Positions 47,649 through 58,440 of a stretch of DNA of 64,000 nucleotides are shown one piece after another. This DNA comes from Branchiostoma floridae. Lineage: Eukaryota > Chordata > Leptocardii > Amphioxiformes > Branchiostomatidae. The stretch's first letter is position 1, and each line of letters starts with the position of its first letter. The notes beneath the pieces are model-generated. The model was not told the DNA's origin and made no database searches. It was given only the letters and a program-made list of their open reading frames with translations. Made by a program: the position numbers and the translations under genes. The stretch covers positions 4,069,174-4,133,173 of the forward strand of contig NC_049989.1 of assembly GCF_000003815.2 (NCBI RefSeq), read 5' to 3'.

Positions 47649-50600
47649 GAGAGAACGAGAGAGAACGAAAGAGAACGAGAGAGAGGAACAGGATCTGGTG
47701 GGAACGTGCGTGAATTGGGCGAAAGCGCTGCCCCCCTTATCTAATTGAGCTCAATCAGAATAGAAATTTGGCAACGAGTTTTGAAAATGGTCTATTTGCC
47801 GTCTGAATATTAACCTTGACAAGGATATGAAAAGCTTTTGTAAATCATACCTTTGCAGGTACATGATAGCCTGACAGCACAACGTCACGGGTCAGGGTCC
47901 TTGCATTGAAGAAGATAGTCGGGTAAAGCCTGCATTCACGGAAACAAAACAACCAAAAGATAGTCTGGTATCCAGCCGACTATACTTTAGTATTTGCTGA
48001 GAGGACTCGGGAAGAGACTCGGGAGCTATAATACGGCTGGATACCAGGCTAACCAAAAGACAGAAAGGCTGACAAAGAATTTAAGCATATGGTATCCACA
48101 TGAACATAATAATGTACCGTTTCCATTACATATTTGACTCGATGTATTTGACGCGATATGTAAATTCAAGTAGCATTATCAATGACAATGATCTTTATTT
48201 GCATGTCCTTGCCCATATGGGCTAAATGCAGTAGTTACATAAAACGTTTCTGTAAAGAATCTTTACAGTGTCTAGTGGGAGAGACAGAACAACTAAGGCT
48301 GTGCTACACTATAAGTACATTTATCGTTTACAAAATAGTCAAATATGTAATGCTATTCTATTCTACAATTTACATGTCTCTTTCCTCTTCTTGAAACAAG
48401 TGTATATTAATTCACAGAGTTTTTGCAGTACAATGTTGTCAGATGGTTTCATTATGTATACAAAAAGCTCATCTTTTACTAACTGTTTAGCTCGTGTATC
48501 AAAATTCAGGGCATTAATAAAAGAATTACATATATCACTATATAACTCACACTCCAATACAAAATGAACTTCATTTTCAATATCTTTGGAGTTACAAAGT
48601 GTACAGATTCTATACAGATTATCAGTACAGGTCGAAATCAAACTGTGTACCTTGATGTCTCCTTGAACACAGCACGAAGGTAAGACATCTTGTTCAACAC
48701 CCTGTCGTCTATGGGCTGTCCTGGCGGAACTACGTTCATGATCTCCTCGTACAGTTTTTGTTGTGCAGCGGGATTTTTTGCCAAGCAGTACAGATTAAAG
48801 GCCAAGGTGTTAGCCGTCTACGTTGATGAAACAAAATACTGTGTGAAAAGCAGCTAGCTTAATCTTTCTCTCATCTGGCAGATTATTTTAAACTGTAAAC
48901 TGATTCTGTATGCTAAATGGCCAGAATTTCATAACAACGACGTACCAAGGAACACATCGAGCTACGTTTTTCATTTACTTTCATTTATTTACAAACTTCC
49001 CGGCACCATTGGCCCACAACTTCGAAGCCACGCTTCGATTAGGTCACGTGGTCAAAGAAATTTTGCCATTTAACATGAAGAAGGGTATACATGTTGGTAA
49101 GATCGAGGATATGGTAAAATGTAGTTTATCTGAAGTATATGCTCGTTAAAGATTCGTCGGTCACTTCATCGGTATCGATAATAATATATAGTGCCTCACC
49201 GACTCGAAAGCACCTGTCAACAGCTCAATTGCCATCATCACCGCCTCGTCCAACGTCATGTCTTTCTGGGACAGGAGGCTGGAAAGAAAATCTGTCTCCT
49301 GTGGTGGCTCTTCCAGTTTGCTGAGTTCCGTCAGCTTTTCTCCGATCATCTTTTCTGCAATACTGGTGTAACCACAACCATATTAAGCATAGCATGTCCA
49401 GAACACGAGATATCGAAACTAGACGTTCCGCTGCAATACCTTTGAAAGCCGCTAGCGACCAATCATCTGACCTCTATCCACCTACCAAATGCAACAATGA
49501 TCAATCTACAGCTTCTTGGGTTATTCTGTACAAAAATGCACACAAACGGCACCGAAAACATAACCTTAGCGAAAGCAATAACAGGACATAACCCTATCTT
49601 GATGGCATACCTGTTCATTGTGTCCATGGCTGTCTCGAACTTCTTCCATGCCGGTGTGCTGAAATACCTGTAGAAGGGAAGCGACATTTCCAGCTTCCCG
49701 AAATACAAAAAGAACTCGAGTACCGCTGAGATCATCCGCTGGGCGTCAGAGTCTTCAGCCAGTTGATCCAGGGTCAGACAACCCATGCGCTTACCCAGAA
49801 TGACCAGACTCAAAGCTGAAAACAAGACGCCGTATGTGAGAGAGGCCGTAATCTTCTACTAAGCATATTTTTTGTTGATCGTGGCGGATTACATTGAGCG
49901 AGGAATATCCGGAAATAACGCCCAATCCCGAAATTCGCATAGGCTATAGGATTATGAGCTAGATATGCGAACCCAAACCTAGACCATTTTAATACTTTTT
50001 TTACGTGCGCTACCACTGTCGCGGAGCAAGGACATGGAGTGTGCACCGGTACCGTTGAAGTTTGGGTTTGGGTTACCCTCCACAGCCCAAACACTCGGCC
50101 TCCTCTCACGATGGTTACTCTCAGATATACATGCATTGGAAACCCTCAAGCAGTGTTGGGGCAACTTGATTTAGCAGGGGAAGATATTTGGCTTGTCATT
50201 GAGTTACCGTGATTTGCATCGGGCCGGGTTACGGGTAACACTCACATTCAAGTCCCCATTTATGCATTAAGTTCATGAAGTTATCAACTTGGCCACCGCT
50301 GTCGCCCTTCCGCACCACAGTCTGTATCAGCTCGGCCATCTCTCTGGACACATCGTCCTGCATGGTAGCGTACGCACCGACGGACTTGGGGCGCATCATT
50401 TCCTTGTTGACGGAGCTTCGGACGCGGTGCCAGTCTTCACCCATTCTGTGAGGGGAAAAGAGCAATGTTTACAACACGCAGGAACGAAGTCGATAAACAA
50501 ATGGGCGGAAATTGATAAACATGTTCTATGATGAGAGATCAATAAGTTCAGTTCCTCTGACAGAAATACCGATGCACAACTCGGAGCAAATTTGCAATCA

Positions 50601-52177
50601 CTGACATTGCTGGTTCATAGATTAAAACATTCCACCAAAACTGAAAGGTGTAAAGGCACACTGAAGAATCACAACTTTGTTTCTTCTGACTCTGATACTC
50701 AGGGATTGTTACATAGCTAGGGAAAAGTGTGTACGCACTGTGAAGAGACAGGTGTGTATACTTGTGTTTACTAGTGTGGGTGTTCAGCACCAAGGACAGG
50801 TGCATTTGACTCATGACGGTAGACAATGAATGAATGTAGGAATCACTTTATACACTTAGTCGTGGTGACTGTAAGCAAGAAAAGCTTACAGCAGTCAACA
50901 CAGACATCTATGATGGCTCGCAAGATTGGATGTTGCCCTCCCAATCTCCCCCTACTAACGCACTAGTATCCAGCTGTAGAGATTGAATTGTATTTAAATA
51001 TTGTTTACCTGGATGTCTAACCTTCATAAACGCATAACCATTCATAGATTATGTAATTCTATGACCAATTGTGGATAAAACTACAAAAGCTCTAAATATT
51101 TCACGGCGGTATGAGGCCGTCGTCTCTAGTATATGCATCAATCATCCTTACAGATTTCCAAGGCCCGGGGGCTTCTTTCTCATTTTGCGGTATGTGGCGA
51201 TTGAGTTGACGGGGGGTCGCTCCGGTAGCCGCCCGTCACTCCGGAACACCGTCCCGATGTCCTTCGGGTCACACACGAACACCATCTCCCGTCCCGGACC
51301 CAACTTTTCCCGGTAGATCTTGCCGTGCGTTTTGTACCTTTCGATTGCGGAATTGCCCAATTGTGTGTGAATTGGGAAACGCCCTGTAACATTAAGTAAA
51401 GCCTAATGCTGCAATGCAGTGTTTACCATATCCCCATATTTCAAACCACAGTTCAAACGACGCAGATACAATACAAAGATCAATTGTGAAAAGGGCAAGA
51501 AAACATAAAGCTGTGTACAAATGCTGTGAAGATTAATTTCCAAAAATTAAAGACGAAGCAGCTATAAAATGGCAAACCCTTTCGCCCGAGCATCTACTTG
51601 AAGATTACCCGACCGTACGTACGTACGTTGACCAGGTCAACGTGCGTACGGTGTCTTCTCGATGTTACATTTGAAACAGGCACTGAATAGATGATTTTGT
51701 CATACTATTGTCTGAAATCACTCAAACGTCTAATTCCCAAACGGTGGTTTAACCGTCGTATCAAGCTTACAAGCAACGTAATATTGAAGATCTAATAACA
51801 ACTCAAAGTCGAGGCATGGAATCAAAGACCAGATGTTAGAACAATGAATATAATTAGAACCCTGGTTGTGAATGTAGCATACTTGGCCTATGGCTGTACG
51901 AAAACTGATACCCCGATACAACTGTGACTCATAGTTTTCAACTGTGCTTACCAAACGGACTGTAGTCCAGCGCTGTGCCGATGAAAGGGAGCCCCTTCGG
52001 ACCGGGAATCTCCTGAAACGGCCGGACGGTCTCCTCCGGGGCGACCTGCTCAGCAGCAGTGGCTGTGGTAGCGGCCCCCCGGACACCCTGACGTCCACAA
52101 AACCTCCAAAAACCTGGGAGCCTCAGTTGATGGCGGACAGCTGTCCTCCTACCTGCGATCTTCAGTATATGGGACAT
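46295..52177 (-). CDS. Mitochondrial-clan cytochrome P450
   Basis: Ten exons (minus): 52177-51952, 51383-51152, 50445-50246, 49815-49611, 49362-49200, 48817-48651, 47929-47851, 47434-47272, 46756-46713, 46402-46295. They total 1,587 nt or 528 residues, with phases closing at every junction. The enzyme is a haem monooxygenase using electrons from adrenodoxin-type ferredoxin. The Arg-rich, acid-free N-terminus (about residues 1-34) looks like a mitochondrial presequence and is followed by FQEIPGPKGLPFIGT, typical of the CYP27/CYP24/CYP10/CYP12 clan. Signatures: ExxR (E395-R398, KETSR), PERW, and the haem loop FGYGARMCVG with ligand C477. The I-helix reads GAFESTANTL (338-347), with Ser where most P450s have the oxygen-activating Thr. 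The substrate cannot be read from sequence; sterol, vitamin-D-like or xenobiotic use are all possible. It is head to head with NAT. Confidence 0.95.
47609..47692. repeat. (GA)n microsatellite with GAGAGAAC variants
   Basis: A pure GA run followed by several GAGAGAAC units, in the P450 intron between exons 7 and 8. Confidence 0.95.
47961..48051. mobile_element. 91-bp palindromic MITE with 9-bp TSD
   Basis: Ends TAGTCTGGTATCCAGCCG and CGGCTGGATACCAGGCTA are inverted. Perfect 9-bp duplications ACCAAAAGA flank it (47952-47960, 48052-48060). Located in the P450 intron just upstream of the exon at 47929-47851 in transcript order. Confidence 0.92.
48176..48645 (-). mobile_element. 3' end of a non-LTR retrotransposon (LINE)
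   Basis: The minus-strand frame from 48641 reads a Cys/His-containing segment (RICTLCNSKD, IENEVHFVLECELYSDICN) and ends near LCELIYTCFKKRKE. This is typical of the C-terminus of CR1/L2-like reverse-transcriptase proteins in marine invertebrates. The element finishes with AATAAAGATCATTGTCATTG, a usual LINE tail, near 48200-48180. It begins only ~8 nt inside the P450 intron after the exon ending at 48651. Severely 5'-truncated. Confidence 0.7.
51613..51651. repeat. Palindrome with everted GGTCA half-sites
   Basis: CCGTACG...CGTTGACC, one central A, then GGTCAACG...CGTACGG. The left arm has one extra TACG. The two GGTCA-like half-sites face outward around the centre. It lies in P450 intron 1. 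Confidence 0.85.
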
Positions 52178-52909
52178 CGTGTGACGCTGAATAACTTTAC
52201 AAGATGTTAAATACTGTTGTGGAATATTGCTGAAACTCGCTGTTCCGTCCTAGACTATGGCGTATGCAAATCTGAATACAGTCACAATACAGTGCAGATG
52301 CAAGCCTTTTCACCTCACCTGACCTGCCCCAGAGGCCAGGCACCATGGCAGCTACGTGACATCACTGACTGTCACAGTTCTGGGTCACTGGTCCCGATGA
52401 TAGCAAACTTAAGCTTTTTATTAGGTTGATATATAATCGATAATCGTGCAGATGGGATGGTACATTGTGGAAAAAAACATGAATACGATTCGTCAATGTT
52501 TCTTCAAGGATTTGGTTGATCTTGGTTCCATGTTCTGGATTATTGACTGATTCCAAGGTCTCACTGATGGCCACTGCCGATGTTGTGCCTGAAATTCAGC
52601 AACATTTTCTTCCGTGTTCTCTTCCATGTAGTTATAATGCCAATTTAAAAGAAACAGTTGGTGGTATGTGGCATGCTATGTTGGTCCTGCTTCGAAGTGT
52701 CTCAATTTACTTAGACTTAGAGAGATGTCACCCAAACTGGAGCTCAGTGAGCAAGCATTAACGCCTTCCTTGACCTTTGCTCTTTCAACCCATAAGCACA
52801 GGGGCACCCGGAAGAACCGGACTCTTCCCGTCGGTCGTCCTCCCCACAGGGCAGTCTCACATACCGCACAGCGCTCCTCACCGTCCATATCCGAACAGCT
52901 GAAGACACC
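52178..52909. promoter_or_regulatory. Divergent P450/NAT intergenic region
   Basis: 732 bp lie between the start codons of two oppositely oriented enzyme genes. I see no transposon ends, no TATA box at a convincing distance and no CpG-rich core. Both 5' UTRs must start inside it unless one has an upstream non-coding exon. Confidence 0.45.
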
Positions 52910-54549
52910 ATGGATGTGAGACAGTACCTGTCACGGATAGGTTACCATGGCGACACCAGCCCCACCCTGGATACCCTGCGAGTCCACCAGGCGCACATGC
53001 TGACCGTTCCTTTCGAGAACCTCAGGTACAGCAACAGGAACGAATGGTAGACATATAGAGACATATTAACTGGCCATGCCTCAAACCTGGGCAAAGCGTA
53101 GTGCTTTTATGATAGCTATTAACTCATGCAGTGTGGCCTGGCGTTTCAGTGTAGCACACCGAGTCGCCCCTAGCCTGGGTACCATGGTAATCATGGGGGG
53201 CTCCTAATTACACTCGCTGCCCTGATTCAAAGTTTAATACCACCGGGGCTCCTTGCACTCGCTGTCCAGATATTTTCATGGCAGCTAGTTAAGTAATCGA
53301 ATGGTACCCACTACCCAGGCTAAGTCTCGGCTTCTTTTATGCGCAGATGTGTGACGCTTGAGGCTAGCCCTTGAAACTCCATACATGGAGGTGATCGGTT
53401 TTAGGCCCCAAACCGAAAAGACAAGAGCAAACATGAAAATTCTTTTACGTATATAATCATCACACCTGTTCGCTTCTCTCTGTAACTAAGTTGCACTGAC
53501 CTCGAGTTCGAAATATCAAAAGATACAAAACTAAAGTATTTTGTCTCGATATTTCTCCGTACAGCATCCACTGTGGAGAGGAGATTGTACTTGATCTTCA
53601 GCTTCTCTACAACAAGATTGTGGTGAAGAGACGAGGGGGCTTCTGTTACGAGAATAACGGCCTGTTCTCTTGGCTACTCGGTCAGCTCGGTTTCAACGTG
53701 AAAACCCTGTCAGCGCAGGTAAACAACCCAGAGGGATTCACGCCTGAGAAGGCCCATCTTATCAACGTGGTGTGCATAGATGGAGAGAGCTGGGTTACAG
53801 ATGTGGGGTTTGGTTGTCTGTTCCGCACGCCCATTCGTCTGGTACCGGACCGGGAACACCCTGACGTCACCGGGACATACAGGTAACGGTACTGGCGCGT
53901 GTTAGGTTGAGGATAGCTATTTTGCTGTTAACGTTAAATGATAACCCTCCTTTCTCAAAAAAAAAACTCATACAAAAAGGCTGGCTTGCACTGTGAAATG
54001 TTGAGGTCGTGCGCTTGTGACGACTTTGATTCATTCTCTGAAGAACATGAATTGGATAAAACATTCTATTTGACCTGTAGGTACAACTTGCCCTTACCAG
54101 TAAACAACATGAATGTACTCTTGTTTCCGTCTTGAAGGCTTCAACAAGAAGGGGATACGTGGTTTCTGCAAAGAAAGAGTAAAACCCAGCTGGATGCCGA
54201 TAACTACGAAGCGGCTCCTGGCGGAATTCAGAAGGACGACATGGTCGAATCTGGCGAGTGGGTGGTGCTGTACAAGTTCACCTTACAAGAACACAAACTT
54301 CAGGACTTCTCTGAGATGTGCAGCTGGACACAGCGGGGTAGTCCTTTCTTCACTGGGAGACCATTTTGCGTGCTCCACCTAGCGGATGGTCTGGTCACCT
54401 ACATCGGAAGGAAGCTCATCACAACACGGTACTGTGAAACCCACCTCACCAAGACTACAACAGTTCTGGACAGTGACAAGGACATTCTGGCGCTTCTGTG
54501 GGACACGTTCGGAATCAAAGTGGAAAATCATCTTACAGTAAAAGAGTGA
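52910..54549 (+). CDS. NAT: Arylamine N-acetyltransferase
   Basis: Three exons: 52910-53025, 53565-53882, 54138-54549, totalling 846 nt or 281 residues (vertebrate NATs have about 290). The enzyme moves acetyl from acetyl-CoA to arylamines and hydrazines through a cysteine intermediate, in the cytosol. The catalytic triad is complete: C66 in RRGGFCYENN, H103 in AHLINVV, D118 in WVTDVGFG. The N-terminal TVPFENLSIH and the C-terminal domain with SPFFTGRPFCVLHLADG are normal family features. The start MDVRQYL matches the usual NAT N-terminus. Vertebrate NAT genes have an intronless coding region; this one is split twice. AATAAA at 55091-55096 is a candidate polyadenylation signal. Confidence 0.96.
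53171..53322. mobile_element. MITE, TAG(C/T)CTGG-end family
   Basis: Ends TAGCCTGGGTACCATGG and a slightly gapped inverse GGTACCCACTACCCAGGCTA (53304-53322) pair. ACTCGCTGYCC occurs twice inside. Flanks AGTCGCCCC and AGTCTCGGC are only a weak duplication. Same end type as 47961-48051. NAT intron 1. Confidence 0.75.
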
Positions 54550-55477
54550 AGAAGAGGGATGTGTGTGTTTGATACACTCGTCATCCTTTTAAAGATAACC
54601 GTTTCTACAAGTCTGTCAGGAGCAATGGCTCTTCAGTTCCTCTCCCTTGATGTCGTCTTGGAATGTGATTGTGTTGATCATTTCAACTACCTACCTACCT
54701 ACGTAGTCCCTTGACCTGGTCCCCCTGGTCGCTGGGGGGACATTTCAACTATTCATGTTAAAATACAAACACGGTTGCTTTCAGAATCGTCACGTTAAAT
54801 TTTGATATCGAGCTTCTCTGTATATAAAGTGCCTAGTCTATAGAATACCCAACCTTATCCTTGGTGCTGAAGTACCATCAAGTGTACTGTAACACGATTG
54901 TCTATTGCTCATGTAGAAATACAAACAAAAGTGCACATAATTGCATTTGATATCTTTACAAAATTTGTGAATAACTAATCTAACGTTAACTTTATATAAT
55001 ATAAAAGTTACATAACCGCAATGTGGTACAATTAGTACAGCTATTAAACGGTAGCGATTTGTGAAAACTCATCCCCTGGACTGAATTCTGGAAATAAATT
55101 GTTGCCATGTCGCTAAAAGATTACGTACTATGCAATAGATTTTGTCCACGAATTGCGGGAATGTAAAATGGCTTGCCTACGCCATACGGGAATGGGGTAT
55201 GCCCTTTGATAAGGGGGCCCTCAATGCTAAATTTCAGAAACGTAGCTGACGTGAAATTCCAACAAGCTGGTCTAATTTCCATGCAGAATGTATCTATTAC
55301 GTTCTACGTTAATTTTGAGGCTACAAATTATGTGGGATCAAAACGGCTGATTAAGCTTTACGTAAATGGGCATGTACGTGCAACATGGTGCAAGCCTCCT
55401 TTGAGGGTCGTTGCCCCAACAAAATATTTTGCAACCTCGTACGATCTACACAGCCACACCATCCTATCTCTCTTAAA
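54550..55477. other. NAT 3' UTR and intergenic sequence
   Basis: Contains the candidate polyadenylation signal at 55091. No gene, transposon end or simple repeat of note is seen before the foldback element. Confidence 0.4.
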
Positions 55478-56516
55478 GATTTAAGAGTCATTGCAGGAGA
55501 AAACCAGGCAAAACCAGGCAGAGGTCGGAAGATGGGGGTCGGCCAAATCAACTCAAACTTTTTATGTGTGATAGGTATGGGAAACTATGAACAGCCATAT
55601 GATTAAAGCCCTCCAGCTATTTTTCGTTATGGCGTTCTGGGGCCCCCCTCTGAGACCCTCCAAAATCAAACTATTGATGACTGTAAATTACTGAAATTGC
55701 GATGGCTATTCTGATACTTCTGATTAAGATATGACAGAAAGTTTTATATTCCCATATTTCATGTCTTCTTAAGTTTTACTGACAAAAATTTGAAGATGAA
55801 GTATTGAAATTAAGAGGGTGTTACAGGGGGTTACCAGAACCAATGAAAATACGATTTTCAACTCTCTGAATTTCTGTGATCTTTAAGGGGCTTGTTCTCC
55901 AACAACCAGCAATTTAAATGAATGGTTTTACCTTTACTGTAGAGAGGAATATCTACTAATTGAAAATCAAGCGTCGTCTAATTGGGCCATGTATACCACG
56001 AGCCGTGAGCGGGGGGTCTTTATGGGGATTTTCCAGGTTTTTGACTATGTTAAAACAGGTAATAACTGCTCACTATGGGCTAATGGACGGCAACTTTTTG
56101 GTGTCCCTGTGTAGGATCACTGCTTAATTGTCAAAATGCTTCAACTAATTGCAAGTAATTATTGGGGCTCTGTATGGGGGATATAAGGCTACTTGAAAAT
56201 GAATTATGCTGGTTTTACCCACATTTGTTGCTCTGTAAGTCCTCAAATAGTACATAGTACTTACAGAATCATAATGATTATGTATTTACCATGTGGTACT
56301 TAATAAAAGAGGCTCTGCATGGGGGTTATCAGGTCTCCACGTACATGATATACTCTAACCGTCATTGCATCAGAACTCTGGCAGAAGTGAGAAGAACTCG
56401 GTCAGCAATCTTCTGCGCATACTTTGCATGTGCGATAGGTGGGTTGGGGAATGATAAATTAAGAGCTATCGAATTAAAAGTCCCATGTTCTTTATAGTAT
56501 AGAGTTATGGATCCCA

Positions 56517-57340
56517 ATGGCTGCAGTAATTACGACGGGCGATGAAGGCAAGTATGATGTGGACTGTTTTGTCCACATTTTCAACAACTGCCGACAGGAC
56601 TGGTCAGCTGTCTGTGCTATTCTGCAAAGTGTACTTGAGACCGTCAAGTCCGAAAATCTTTTACTAATAAAAGTGTTTTTGAGAAATTGCAGGGTGCTAT
56701 CACTGTTCTCTGCTGATGTTGTCTCTGCCAGCGATCGGTCAGAAAACTAGCATATCAGTTCTGCGCTTAGACTTCTCAGACCCTCAGGAGGCAAGGACAT
56801 TTGTGACCGCAAGATAGCATCAATGAAGACTCATAAGACGGTACGTCAATGAAAAACATATATGCATGATGTCTTGACCGTTGAAGACATGAAAGAAGCG
56901 TCGGAGTCCCATGGAGGCATAGAGGACTGTAGAATTGCGGTGGCACAAACAGGTGAAGCAAACTAAGAGCAGTGCAAGGCAAAAATGGGAAGGTGTCAAG
57001 TCATAGAACAATTTCTTGTTTGCAACTGATTGAGACATACTAGTACGAGTCTGGAGAGCCTTTGGTGTTGGATTGGGAGAAGTGGTGAACTTTGCCATGG
57101 TGCCACAGATACATGACCTTCCACCCCTGACACATCACCGTTTGGTACCCCACAGTCACAAGTTACATCACAACATCAGCAGTTGGTCAAAGTCAGCGTT
57201 GTTCTGCTGCCCTGAGCCAGGATATATGACAGCCTTCAGCTCAGCCAACAAGCTAGAAGACGTTGGAGAACACTTTAAAGAACTGGAGCGGGAGTCCAAC
57301 GTTACATAGTATTATTACATTGTACAACAGAACAAGCAGT
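56517..57340 (+). pseudogene. Decayed interior coding remnant of the foldback element
   Basis: Short interrupted frames: 56517-56750 (AAVITTGDEGKYDVDCFVHI...) and 57073-57309 (HHNISSWSKSALFCCPEPGY...). They are on the same strand as the 57840 remnant and upstream of the nested insertion, so they probably derive from the same protein. No catalytic motif can be read with confidence. Confidence 0.35.
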
Positions 57341-57372
57341 GGGCTCATGCTCTGACTGCAATAGCTCATGGC

Positions 57373-57807
57373 TAGGGGTGGGTACCAGTACAGAAAATTC
57401 AGGTCCAGGTCCGGCTCAGGTCCAGAGGATCAGGTCCAGGTCCAGTCCTGAACCTGATTCATTATGTGAGAACTTGTGAATGGACGATACGCAAAACAAT
57501 GGTCCATTTTGCTGAAAAAAATCTGTATTGTGTAGTATTCGACTCCCACTGGTGTTTTAAAAATCCTACAAGGCTAACTACCTCTGTACGAGTGACTGTA
57601 AAAGTTGGTAAAATTACTATAGAGTGTACTCTGCTTCGCTCTTGTTATTGGCCTCGACCGATAACCCTGAAAACGTGTGGATGCCTGATCATATAATCAG
57701 TTCATTTTTCAATCGGTCCAACATCCGGTCCATCGATTTTTTTCAGGTCCGGTTTTTCTGGACCGGTGTAATGAGGAAAACCGGTATTGTACCGGTATCC
57801 AGCCCTA
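57373..57807. mobile_element. Nested hAT-like element (8-bp TSD)
   Basis: Ends TAGGGGTGGGTACCAGTAC and GTACCGGTATCCAGCCCTA are imperfect inverted repeats. Perfect 8-bp duplications CTCATGGC lie at 57365-57372 and 57808-57815. The interior is rich in CAGGTCCAGG/GGTCCGG repeats and has no transposase. It was inserted inside the foldback element, so it is younger. Confidence 0.92.
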
Positions 57808-57839
57808 CTCATGGCCCTGGCCTATCCTCACAGTCACAA

Positions 57840-58440
57840 GGAGAAGAATCCGGATTGGGCGTCCTACCAAGTTGTCAATGAAGGCTGGGCAATCCGGACG
57901 AGAAAATGCGGCCAACGGATGTCAGACAAGATGAAAACTTAGGCCTATCTGACTGACATTTTCAATCGGGGGCTACGTCTGGGCAGAAAGCTGGTGCTGT
58001 GCAAGTGGCCCACGAGATGTGCACAGCACGTTAGGGAATCTGATGGCAAGCGGTTGTTCCAGCCCAGCGAGTGGCACACAGCCAAGCAGATTACAAGCTA
58101 TTTTACAAGACTTTCAGCAGCACAAAGACAGCAAGAAAGCACAGAATCTGTGGTCACTGACATGGAAGCGATGGATGAGGAAAGCGAGTGGCATGCAGGC
58201 CCTTCGAAAGACAGTGTATACTTTAATTCTAAGTATTGACTGCAGTCATGTTGTCATGTTTGAAGACATAAACTTGTGCAAACTGGCTAAAACCAAAGGT
58301 CTCAAATCAATCAAGCTAAAGCAACTGAAGTGCATAACAGATCATTTCCATCTACCCATTACAGGTTCTACGACAAGGAAAGTCATACAGGCATTAGAGA
58401 ACATCCTATCCACATGTAGATGTGTTGATTTTTTTTTGTA
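57840..58440 (+). pseudogene. Decayed mobile-element protein, C-terminal part
   Basis: From 57883 the frame reads GWAIRTRKCGQRMSDKMKT, hits an in-frame TAG at 57940, and continues in the same frame with YLTDIFNRG, then GKRLFQPSEWHTAKQITSYF and TRLSAAQRQQ to a stop at 58239. This pattern (RF..KQK.YL..F..G, GKRLF..EW.TA.QI.SYF.RLSA) recurs in multicopy uncharacterised proteins of amphioxus and corals. A shifted frame at 58255-58420 reads LCKLAKTKGLKSIKLKQLKC and FHLPITGSTTRKVIQALENI, a SAP-like helix pattern ending in Cys. The stop and frame change show it is dead. A name for the family is not known to me. Confidence 0.6.

Noticed and set aside
49354-49362. Alternative P450 acceptor directly before AAAAGATG
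   Set aside because: It breaks the phase with the preceding exon; the acceptor 8 nt upstream (CCAG then TATTGCAG) keeps the frame and a normal helix.
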